Below, piece after piece: positions 25,859-33,658 of a stretch of 64,000 bases of DNA (within the stretch, counting starts at the first letter, position 1; every line of letters starts with the position of its first letter). The stretch covers positions 26,176-90,175 of the forward strand of contig CAIVAT010000118.1 in NCBI GenBank assembly GCA_903903985.1, in the 5' to 3' direction. Source of the stretch: an uncultured Bacteroidales bacterium. Its GTDB lineage: Bacteria > Bacteroidota > Bacteroidia > Bacteroidales > FEN-979. The notes below the pieces were generated by a model, which saw only the letters and a list, made by a program, of their open reading frames with translations, did no database searches and was not told where the DNA came from. The translations under genes were made by a program, and so were the position numbers.

Positions 25859-26580
25859 AATATCCAGCTAAAAGAAAGTTCAGGAATATGATAATACCGG
25901 TTGAAGGTTGTATAGATCATCCACGTAGGCCAGTAAAACTTTTCATAATTATCTTTGATCCCAATCGCAAAGACTTTGTTTTTATGGATGCGTTGTTCGA
26001 TATAAAAGCCGACCGTGCAGCCATTGAGGAAGTTTTTCGAATTGTTCACTTCATTTTCTCCTGATTTTGACACTGCTTTCGTAACCACCACCAATTCTCC
26101 TTTTACGGTAAAGGACATCCTCTTCAGCTTATAACCAACGGAAAGATTCGGGTAATGAATCCAGGCCTGCAGGCTGTTATCAAATCCGCCCTGCTTTAAT
26201 TGTCCATAGATGAATGCAACATCCCATCCAACCTTTACCCCCAGGTTTTTATACAAATAACTGAATCTCGGACCAAGGGTTAATTGATTTGAAACAATGA
26301 GTGTAGTCAGTTCGCTTTCAAGTGAAAATTTCCAGGGAAGGCCGAAAATCATGTGGATATTGACCAGCGGCGCCTGGTATGAATTTTCGAGCAGGTCCTT
26401 GGGAGGCCTGACCATGGCGAGTCCGGCTGAAATTTTAAACCCCCATTGCGGATAAGGATGCGGGAATTGCATGGTATGCGCAGTGATATCAAAAGTGTCT
26501 GCTGGTGCGGACTCCTGTGCAGATAACAGCAGCGTACCGGAGAAAAAGATTAAGAAAAAGAAAGTAAATCGTAGATTCAT
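25855..26580 (-). CDS. Outer-membrane beta-barrel protein, first gene of the GDPD operon
   Basis: 241 residues with a signal peptide ending near LLSAQ. Alternating strands (WGFKISAGLAMVRPP, FSLESELTTLIVSNQLTLGPRFSYLYKNLGVKVGWDVAF by parts, VFAIGIKDNYEKFYWP) suggest a barrel of about ten strands. No family recognised. It overlaps the GDPD gene by four bases (ATGA) and is preceded by a good promoter at 26631-26663. Confidence 0.68.
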   Translation of the reverse strand: MNLRFTFFFLIFFSGTLLLSAQESAPADTFDITAHTMQFPHPYPQWGFKISAGLAMVRPPKDLLENSYQAPLVNIHMIFGLPWKFSLESELTTLIVSNQLTLGPRFSYLYKNLGVKVGWDVAFIYGQLKQGGFDNSLQAWIHYPNLSVGYKLKRMSFTVKGELVVVTKAVSKSGENEVNNSKNFLNGCTVGFYIEQRIHKNKVFAIGIKDNYEKFYWPTWMIYTTFNRYYHIPELSFSWIL

Positions 26581-26630
26581 TTCCTGAGGATAAGGTGAAA
26601 ATTGAAACCTGCTTGGTTTTTACGAAGAAG

Positions 26631-26663
26631 CAAAGATAATAGAAAATCAAAGCATAAATCAAA
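26631..26663 (-). promoter_or_regulatory. Promoter of the barrel/GDPD/barrel operon
   Basis: On the minus strand TTTG (26660-26663), a 21-base spacer, then TATCTTTG (26631-26638). Both boxes match the Bacteroidota consensus. The ATG lies about 50 bases downstream. Confidence 0.75.
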
Positions 26664-26728
26664 CTGGATATGAAAACCGGGTACCTGTGAATGAGTATTT
26701 TTTCACCACGCGGCACTGAAACAAAAAG

Positions 26729-26760
26729 TTGGCAAATAAGTCATAATTATTTTATCTTTG
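26729..26760 (+). promoter_or_regulatory. Promoter of the tricorn-like protease gene
   Basis: TTG at 26729-26731, a 21-base spacer, then TATCTTTG at 26753-26760. It is divergent from the GDPD operon promoter. Confidence 0.75.
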
Positions 26761-26812
26761 ACCCACAAGAATTATAATTCAATCAATTGTGAATTCATTT
26801 TCAATATTTGCC

Positions 26813-29800
26813 ATGAGAAAACTGCTTGTTATTCATTTGCTCTTTTTCCTCTCTTTCCCTGTCTTTTGCCAGGAGAACCCGCTATGGATGCGTTATCCCA
26901 GTATTTCACCTGACGGAAAAACCATCCTGTTCTGTTACAAAGGCGATATATGGTCTGTTCCGGCCACCGGCGGCACGGCTGTCCCGGTTACCCTGACAGA
27001 ATCCTATGAATACCTCCCGGTTTGGAGTCATGATGGTAAAAGCATTGCCTTCGCATCCGATCGCAATGGCAATTTCGATGTTTTCGTAATGGCGGCTGAA
27101 GGAGGAGAGGCACGAAGATTGACGTTCAGTTCAAACCGGGAGATCCCCAGCTGTTTTACCGCCAACAACAAGGATGTGATCTTCTCAGCCTATCGCCAGG
27201 ATGTCGTCACCAATGCCCAGTTCCCTATTTCGTTGATGAGTGAACTATACTCCGTTCCGGTTTCCGGTGGCAAAGTTTCCATGCTCCTGCCGACCCCCGC
27301 CCTGGCAGTTTGCCCCACCAGTACAGGCGATAAAATCCTATACGAAGATATAAAAGGTTATGAAAATGAATGGAGGAAGCATCACACTTCGGCCATTGCC
27401 CGTGATATCTGGCTTTACGACTTTAATACAAAGAAATATACCCGGCTCACCCAATTCAATGGGGAGGACCGGAACCCGGTTTTTGATGCCAGCAACGATA
27501 ACTTTTATTACCTGAGTGAACAAAGCGGTTCTTTCAATGTTTATAAAAGCGCTGTCTCCGATCCTTCAAAATCGACGGCAGTTACACATTTCACCAAACA
27601 TCCCGTCAGGTTCCTGAGCCGCTCAACGAACAATACCCTCTGCTTTGCCTACGATGGGGAGATCTATACGCTTCAGCCGGGAGGCGAACCTTTGAAGGTA
27701 TCCGTTAAGGTTATGGCCGATGGGCGTTCAGCCCAGGAAAAGATCGTTCCTGTAAATGAAGGATTTACCGAAATGCGGCTTTCAGCCAAAGGAAAGGAGT
27801 ATGCCTATGTCTTCCGCGGTGAGGTCTTCGTCAGCAGCATCGACGGAGGTTATACAAAGCGGATCACAAACACTCCATACCAGGAGCGGAATGTAAGTTT
27901 CAGCCCCGATGGCCGGTCATTGATCTATGCCGCTGAGGTTAACAACAGCTGGAATGTTTATACTGCATCCATTGTCAGGAAGGAGGAACCATACTTTTAC
28001 GCCTCCACGATATTGAAGACCGAACCGGTGGTCGCTACTGCAGCGGAGGAGTTTCAACCCGAATATTCTCCCGATGGCAAAGAGGTCGCCTACCTCGAAA
28101 ACAGGGTGATCCTGAAGGTGATCAACCTGGCTACCAAACAAATCAGGACCATCATGCCGGCCAGTGTCAACTATTCCTATGCTGATGGTGACCAATATTA
28201 TCAATGGTCGCCTGACGGCAAATGGTTCCTGGTGAATTACGCTTTCCCAGACAGGATTTTCAGTCCCGAAGTTGGACTGGTTTCATCTGATGGGAAAGGC
28301 GAAATTGCAAACCTGACACTCAGTGGTTACGATGATTATGCCCCTAAATGGTCAATGGGCGGGAAAATGATGATCTGGGGCTGCGACCGGAACAGTGACC
28401 GCGAACAGGGAGGAAATCTCAGCAGTGCCGATGTGTATGCCATGTTTTTTACCAAAGCGGCTTTCGACCGGTTCAAGCTGTCGAAAGAAGAGCTTGCGCT
28501 GGTAAAAGATCAGGAGGAAAAAGCGGAGAAAGAGAAGAAAAAGAAGGAGGAGAAGGGTAAATCGGCGGATGATAAAAAAGATAAAAATGATTCCACGGCA
28601 AAAGAGAATAAGGATTCGACCAAAGTGGTCATTGACTGGGAGAATCTGACCGAGCGTAAGAGCAAACTCACGGTCCATACTTCAGCGATAAGGGATTGGC
28701 TGCTCTCGAAAGACGGGGAAAAGCTTTTTTACCTGACCAGCTTTGAAAAGGATAATGATCTTTGGGTAACCGAACTCCGTACAAAGGAGACGAAGCTCCT
28801 TGCCAAACTCGGACTGAAGCGATCGGGAATGGAATTATCATCCGATGGGAAATTTATCCTGGTTTTTGCCGATGGGAAACCGATGAAAGTTGAAGTGGAG
28901 GGAGGGAAGACAGAACCGTTGAAAACGAGTGGCGAAATGCTCCTGAAACCGGCGGAAGAACGCAGTTACATCTTTGACCATTCCTGGCGGCAGTTCAAGG
29001 AAAAATTCTATGTGGCCGATATGCAGGGGGTGGATTGGGATTACTATTATACAGCCTATAAAAAGTTCCTGCCCTATATCAATAACAATTACGATTTTGC
29101 AGAAATGCTCAGTGAAATGCTCGGGGAGATGAATGCTTCGCATACCGGCTGCGGTTATCGTGCCAACCGGACGAATGTGGATCAGACTGCCGACCTCGGG
29201 CTGTTTTATGATTATGAATATCCCGGTCCTGGTCTGAAAATCGCGGAGGTGATTGAAGACGGACCCTTTTACCGGGCTGATTCCAGGGTAAAGGCAGGCT
29301 GCATCATTGAGAAGATTGACGGGGAGGCCATCTCAGACTCCCTTGACTTCTATGCCATGCTGAACCGCAAAACCGGGAAGCTCACGCTGCTTTCACTATA
29401 CAATCCTGCTACAGGTGATCGTTGGGAAGAGAGCCAGAAACCCATCAGCATCGGTGACGCAAACGAACTGCTGTACAAGCGTTGGGTGAAGAACAGGCGC
29501 AACGAAACGGAACGACTTTCGGATGGCAAGATTGGCTATATTCATGTCCGTTCCATGGATGATGCTAGCATGCGGACCGTTTTTGAGGAGGCGCTCGGGC
29601 GCAATTTCGAGAAAAAAGCACTGATCATCGACACCCGTTTCAATGGTGGTGGAAATATCCATGAACAGCTGTCGGATTTTCTGAGCGGGAAGAAATACAT
29701 CGATATTGTTCCCCATGGACAATATATCGGGTCGGAGCCTTACGACAAATGGGTAAAGCCTTCGATTGTCCTGATGGGGGAGAGCAACTATTCAGATGCT

Positions 29801-30070
29801 CACCTGTTCCCGGTGGCCTACAGGCTGAAAAATACTGGTAAAACCATCGGGATGCCGGTTCCTGGTACAGGGACATTTGTTTGGTGGGAAGCCCAGATTG
29901 ACCCTACACTGGTATTTGGCATTCCAATGGGGGGATGGCGAACGGCGGATGGCAAATTCTGCGAAAACAACCAGATGGAACCCGATATCAGGGTTCCCAA
30001 TGATCCGGGAATACTGTCATCAGGCCGCGATCAGCAGATAGAAGAAGCAGTTAAGGAACTGATGAAATAA
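26813..30070 (+). CDS. Tricorn-like S41 protease with N-terminal beta-propeller
   Basis: 1085 residues from the ATG at 26813, which starts the signal peptide (RKLLVIHLLFFLSFPVFCQ); a GTG eight codons earlier is less likely. Residues about 25-540 contain WD40/PD40-type repeats such as PSISPDGKTILF, PVWSHDGKSIAF and VSFSPDGRSLIY. A Lys/Glu-rich linker follows near 565-620. The C-terminal core has ASHTGCGYR near residue 780, a PDZ-like stretch PGLKIAEVIEDGPF, and the protease part with IDTRFNGGGN near residue 942 and GESNYSDAHLFP near residue 990, where the Ser is the probable nucleophile. A secreted tricorn-type peptidase degrading oligopeptides in the periplasm is likely. Confidence 0.88.
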   Translation: MRKLLVIHLLFFLSFPVFCQENPLWMRYPSISPDGKTILFCYKGDIWSVPATGGTAVPVTLTESYEYLPVWSHDGKSIAFASDRNGNFDVFVMAAEGGEARRLTFSSNREIPSCFTANNKDVIFSAYRQDVVTNAQFPISLMSELYSVPVSGGKVSMLLPTPALAVCPTSTGDKILYEDIKGYENEWRKHHTSAIARDIWLYDFNTKKYTRLTQFNGEDRNPVFDASNDNFYYLSEQSGSFNVYKSAVSDPSKSTAVTHFTKHPVRFLSRSTNNTLCFAYDGEIYTLQPGGEPLKVSVKVMADGRSAQEKIVPVNEGFTEMRLSAKGKEYAYVFRGEVFVSSIDGGYTKRITNTPYQERNVSFSPDGRSLIYAAEVNNSWNVYTASIVRKEEPYFYASTILKTEPVVATAAEEFQPEYSPDGKEVAYLENRVILKVINLATKQIRTIMPASVNYSYADGDQYYQWSPDGKWFLVNYAFPDRIFSPEVGLVSSDGKGEIANLTLSGYDDYAPKWSMGGKMMIWGCDRNSDREQGGNLSSADVYAMFFTKAAFDRFKLSKEELALVKDQEEKAEKEKKKKEEKGKSADDKKDKNDSTAKENKDSTKVVIDWENLTERKSKLTVHTSAIRDWLLSKDGEKLFYLTSFEKDNDLWVTELRTKETKLLAKLGLKRSGMELSSDGKFILVFADGKPMKVEVEGGKTEPLKTSGEMLLKPAEERSYIFDHSWRQFKEKFYVADMQGVDWDYYYTAYKKFLPYINNNYDFAEMLSEMLGEMNASHTGCGYRANRTNVDQTADLGLFYDYEYPGPGLKIAEVIEDGPFYRADSRVKAGCIIEKIDGEAISDSLDFYAMLNRKTGKLTLLSLYNPATGDRWEESQKPISIGDANELLYKRWVKNRRNETERLSDGKIGYIHVRSMDDASMRTVFEEALGRNFEKKALIIDTRFNGGGNIHEQLSDFLSGKKYIDIVPHGQYIGSEPYDKWVKPSIVLMGESNYSDAHLFPVAYRLKNTGKTIGMPVPGTGTFVWWEAQIDPTLVFGIPMGGWRTADGKFCENNQMEPDIRVPNDPGILSSGRDQQIEEAVKELMK

Positions 30071-30087
30071 TCGTAAATCAGGATATA

Positions 30088-30552
30088 TTATGGTTTTTCA
30101 ACGAAAGGAATATTCTGAAGCAGCTGCATCCTGATGGCAGTCAGAATATAATTTTCGATCTGGTAAAACTGGGTAGCTACAAGACCGTCTGAAATAAGCT
30201 TCACTTTTCCATAATAGACTGCAATGAGGTTGTCCGTTTTCTTCTGGAGGGCGATCACCTTTGTCGTCCATGCATCAGCCTGTACGGGCGTCATGGTCAA
30301 ATACTGATCGGCGTACTGGGATAACAAAGCAATACGCTGTTTCCCGAGTTCTTTGCGCTGTGTTTCGTATTGATCATACAGTTTCCAGAAAGCATCTTTT
30401 TGAGCAGCCGATGGTTTGACAAAATCGGCCACAACTGTTTTTTTATCGTGTCCGAAAGCAGCCTGCAACAGGTCAACTTCTTCTTTGTTTGATTGCGCCC
30501 AGCTACCTAAAGCCATGACCAGCGCTGAAAAGATTAAAATGAACTTTTTCAT
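30088..30552 (-). CDS. Small secreted helical protein, unknown function
   Basis: 154 residues: signal peptide KKFILIFSALVMALGSWAQ, then an almost wholly helical, charged mature part (AAQKDAFWKLYDQYETQRKEL, ALQKKTDNLIAVYYGKVK). The overall shape recalls small periplasmic helical proteins of the Spy/CpxP type, but the LTxxQ motif is not evident. It converges with the tricorn-like gene (17-base gap). Function unknown. Confidence 0.65.
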   Translation of the reverse strand: MKKFILIFSALVMALGSWAQSNKEEVDLLQAAFGHDKKTVVADFVKPSAAQKDAFWKLYDQYETQRKELGKQRIALLSQYADQYLTMTPVQADAWTTKVIALQKKTDNLIAVYYGKVKLISDGLVATQFYQIENYILTAIRMQLLQNIPFVEKP

Positions 30553-30721
30553 GATCGGGATAATTGTTTAAGATTTATGTAAATGATTTTTACAAAAATA
30601 AGAGAATTGTTGAACTTATTTTGCATTTTTCACTTTTCATTTTTCATTGCTATTGGTTGAATCGGTTATGGAATATTTTAATTGTCGAAAACGGATGGTT
30701 CTATCTTAAACAGGTTTGTAA

Positions 30722-30729
30722 TAGATTTG
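30722..30729 (+). promoter_or_regulatory. Possible -7 box of the second Omp85-type gene
   Basis: TAGATTTG fits TAnnTTTG and ends 17 bases before the ATG at 30747. No matching -33 element was seen. Confidence 0.4.
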
Positions 30730-30746
30730 CAATTATTTTAACCATT

Positions 30747-31898
30747 ATGCGTCCGGCCATTCTGTTCCTCATGCTCCTTTTGTATTTCGTTCCTCAGGCG
30801 ATGAGTCAGAACCCGATAATATCGCACGACAGCATCGTGTTTGTGGAGAAAACGCTGCATAAGGTAGGCAGGAATGTTAATTTCACGATTGTGCCGGGCC
30901 CCGTAATCGGAACTACTCAAAAACTTGGTTTTGCCTTACTGCCAATGATTGTTTACAGCCTGAACAAAAAGGATACCCTTTCCCCGCCTTCGTCGACCGC
31001 TGTGCTTTTTTATTTTGATTTCTACGGCAGCTGGGCCTTTGCGATCAAACAGAGTTTGTATTGGAATCAGAATAAATGGCGGGCATTTTTCACCCTGGGT
31101 GTTGGAGACCTGAAGCTGAAGTATTTTGGCATCGGCCGGGATACGGTCATCGTCAGCAACAATGATACAAACTATGTCTGGACAAGGGAAAGAGACCTTG
31201 ATGTTTCGGCGACATGTTTTAGGAAAATATTCAAAGGGCTCTATGGCGGACTGGAGTTGCGTTATTCCGTTTCAAATTATCAGGGAACGGACTCAGCAAG
31301 CCAGGCAGAACTCGCGAAAGCAGCTCTTCCTTTTGAGAAAGTATCACAAACCGTACTCATTCCTACTTTTGTCTGGGATAACCGCGACAATATTTTCTGG
31401 TCTACCAAAGGTTATTACGCAAGCATCAACTTCCAGCTTTCCAATAAATTTTTATTTAGCTCCAGGGATTACTCCATCCTGTCAGGATGGGTTAACGGAT
31501 ATTACAGTCTGCTCAGGCATAGCAGGAAACTTACCCTGGCATGGCATTTTTTTACCCAGGCCGGATGGGGGGAATTCCAGTACCGCACCTATGCCAATTA
31601 TGGTCGAGGCGACAATGTAACCGGTTATACCGGCGGAAAGTATGTAAACTTCTGTGAAACCACCGTTCAGACAGAGCTGAGATATGATCTGCGGAATTTT
31701 ATCGCTTTCGGAGGATATGCCGGCACGGGGAAAGTTTTTACCTCTTTCGATGTATTCGGACCATCGGCATGGCTGCATTTCGGGGGAATCCGGCTTTACC
31801 TCAACATCATTCCTTCCCGGAACATCAGGGTCCGCCTCGATGCTGCAATGGCACGTAAAGATTATGGGTTTTATATCGGGATAGGGCAGGGGTTTTGA
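30747..31898 (+). CDS. Second Omp85/BamA-type outer-membrane barrel without POTRA domains
   Basis: 383 residues from the ATG at 30747, which begins the signal peptide RPAILFLMLLLYFVPQAMSQ. The barrel shows VGRNVNFTIVPGPVIGTTQ, IPTFVWDNRDNIFWSTKGYY near residue 207 (D-N-R-D..P/S..G as in surface antigen D15 proteins), VQTELRYDLRNFIAFGGYAG and a C-terminal RVRLDAAMARKDYGFYIGIGQGF. It has the same short architecture as the protein at 16903-18213. A bacterial surface-antigen role is likely; export substrate unknown. Confidence 0.76.
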   Translation: MRPAILFLMLLLYFVPQAMSQNPIISHDSIVFVEKTLHKVGRNVNFTIVPGPVIGTTQKLGFALLPMIVYSLNKKDTLSPPSSTAVLFYFDFYGSWAFAIKQSLYWNQNKWRAFFTLGVGDLKLKYFGIGRDTVIVSNNDTNYVWTRERDLDVSATCFRKIFKGLYGGLELRYSVSNYQGTDSASQAELAKAALPFEKVSQTVLIPTFVWDNRDNIFWSTKGYYASINFQLSNKFLFSSRDYSILSGWVNGYYSLLRHSRKLTLAWHFFTQAGWGEFQYRTYANYGRGDNVTGYTGGKYVNFCETTVQTELRYDLRNFIAFGGYAGTGKVFTSFDVFGPSAWLHFGGIRLYLNIIPSRNIRVRLDAAMARKDYGFYIGIGQGF

Positions 31899-31958
31899 GA
31901 ATTTGCGATTTACGCATATCCTTTTAGTTAAGGTTTTGAGAAGGAGTGGTGTTTTGTA

Positions 31959-32720
31959 CTAAAAATGAAACCCGATCTGGACCAGGTAACGGAATCCGAT
32001 GCTGAATAAATCAAGTTTCCCGCTTGATTTAAACGATTTATTGACCACGAAATCCCCGATCATCGGATACCGCTCTTTCAGCTTGTTGTACAATTCTTCA
32101 TGGGCCTCTTTGATTTTTTCGAGGCTGACTTCGCCGGAAATATTCACGCCACCCCCGTAATAACTCATCGCAGGCCCGATGAGGACAAAATCAAGGGTGA
32201 ACCGTTTCCAGAAGACAAACTGGTAGCCCAGTTCAACACCAAGGTTGAAGATATAAAAGTTGCCGTTAATCGCACCGGCGCTGTCGGCGGATGTATGAAG
32301 CACATTGATGTTGTTTTTAAAATGATACCCGTAATAACTGGCATAGGGTGCAATATAAATCCCGTCGGGGATGGGCCGGGCGTTTCGTTTTCCCAGGTAG
32401 AAACGGTATTCGAGGGTAGCGCTGACACCATACTTTTCACGACCGGTGATGGCCAGCAAACTTCCGATGGTATCATTAAACAGCCTTGGAAACTCCAGGT
32501 AACCCAGGGTAAGCGCGATCGATTGCTTCGGGTTCAGGACCCTTTCATAACTGAACGTCACATTTTTTACACTCCACAACAGCATGGGAGTGGGGTTGAA
32601 CTTGATGACATTCCTGTGAAATGGCTTTTTATACTGCGTGACTGTATCCCCCGTTTCGGCTATCGTCAGGAGTGGCAGGACCAATAAAAAAGACAGGGCA
32701 ATCCAGGATTTAACTTTCAT
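31959..32720 (-). CDS. Outer-membrane protein of unknown function
   Basis: 253 residues with signal peptide KVKSWIALSFLLVLPLLTIAE. Barrel-like strands include VIKFNPTPMLLWSVKNVTFSYER, YGVSATLEYRFYLGKRN and VELGYQFVFWKRFTLDFVLIG. A helical stretch KIKEAHEELYNKLKERYP interrupts the strands near residue 205. It follows the DUF6515 gene with a four-base overlap, so the two are cotranslated. Confidence 0.68.
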   Translation of the reverse strand: MKVKSWIALSFLLVLPLLTIAETGDTVTQYKKPFHRNVIKFNPTPMLLWSVKNVTFSYERVLNPKQSIALTLGYLEFPRLFNDTIGSLLAITGREKYGVSATLEYRFYLGKRNARPIPDGIYIAPYASYYGYHFKNNINVLHTSADSAGAINGNFYIFNLGVELGYQFVFWKRFTLDFVLIGPAMSYYGGGVNISGEVSLEKIKEAHEELYNKLKERYPMIGDFVVNKSFKSSGKLDLFSIGFRYLVQIGFHF

Positions 32721-33637
32721 TTGTCGTCTTTTACTTCGACCACTTCGTAAAAATCTTTACCATCCTTTACGATGGGTTGATAATAGGTTTCCCCCACTTT
32801 CACATAGGTTATCTCTCCCACCTTGACCTCTTTCCCTCCTGCAGGAAGGTTTTCCACCACACAACCCGCTGTTGGTGGCACCACCACATATCCCTCCGGT
32901 TTTTTTTCGTAATAGGTCCCCCCGTAATAATAGTTGTTGGTTGTTTCGTTGACGACCACAGTTTGTGAACCGGGTGGCAATGTGGTAATGGTTGCCCCGA
33001 CCGGAGCCGGCACCACGGTATAACTGCTGCCAGTGGATACATAATATACGCCCTGGTCATAATGATATTGCTGGTTCGCTACCGTCACAATAACGGCTGT
33101 GGCGGCAATGGCTACGACAACAGCACCCCATGGATTAAAGGCGGGTCCGTAATAATAAGGTGTATACGGATGATAATGGTAAGGATGGTATGCATAATAA
33201 CGATGGCCACCATAGGCATAGGGTGGTCTGGGATAGGGTCTCGGATTGGCTACAACAACGGTGCTTTTGTTGACATTGACATTGACATTCTTGCTGTTAT
33301 TGATGTTCACATTGTTGTTGTTATTGACGTTCACGTTATTCCTGTTGCCGGTGGAAACGTTATTCTTGTTTCCGGTGGAGACATTGTTTTTATTCCCGGT
33401 GGAAACGTTTTTGGTATTGCCGGTCGGTTGCCGTGTGGTTGCCTTTTTATCGGCGGCAGGTTTCTGAAGATCCCTGCTTTGCGATTTATCCTGTGTGGAA
33501 GCGGGTTTTGAGACATTGGAACGATCCTTGCCACCCCGCTGTGCTTCACAGGTGATTGGTAATAAAATAGCCAACAGGCAAATAACCAGTCCTGTTTGAA
33601 TGATCCTGGAAATGATTTTAATTTTCATAATTCTCAA
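32717..33637 (-). CDS. DUF6515-type secreted protein with Asn-rich tandem repeats
   Basis: 306 residues. A signal peptide ends near ITCEAQR. A low-complexity region at about 60-125 contains three copies of the octapeptide STGNKNNV (last copy Arg for Lys) and a VNVNNNNNVNIN run, then a Tyr/His/Pro-rich patch (YYAYHPYHYHPYTPYYYG). The C-terminal part GTYYEKKPEGYVVVPPTAG and ITYVKVGETYYQPIV matches the DUF6515 pattern. It is probably a periplasmic or surface protein. The downstream barrel gene overlaps by four bases. Confidence 0.75.
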   Translation of the reverse strand: MRIMKIKIISRIIQTGLVICLLAILLPITCEAQRGGKDRSNVSKPASTQDKSQSRDLQKPAADKKATTRQPTGNTKNVSTGNKNNVSTGNKNNVSTGNRNNVNVNNNNNVNINNSKNVNVNVNKSTVVVANPRPYPRPPYAYGGHRYYAYHPYHYHPYTPYYYGPAFNPWGAVVVAIAATAVIVTVANQQYHYDQGVYYVSTGSSYTVVPAPVGATITTLPPGSQTVVVNETTNNYYYGGTYYEKKPEGYVVVPPTAGCVVENLPAGGKEVKVGEITYVKVGETYYQPIVKDGKDFYEVVEVKDDK

Positions 33638-33658
33638 TATTTTTGATAATTAACAGAT

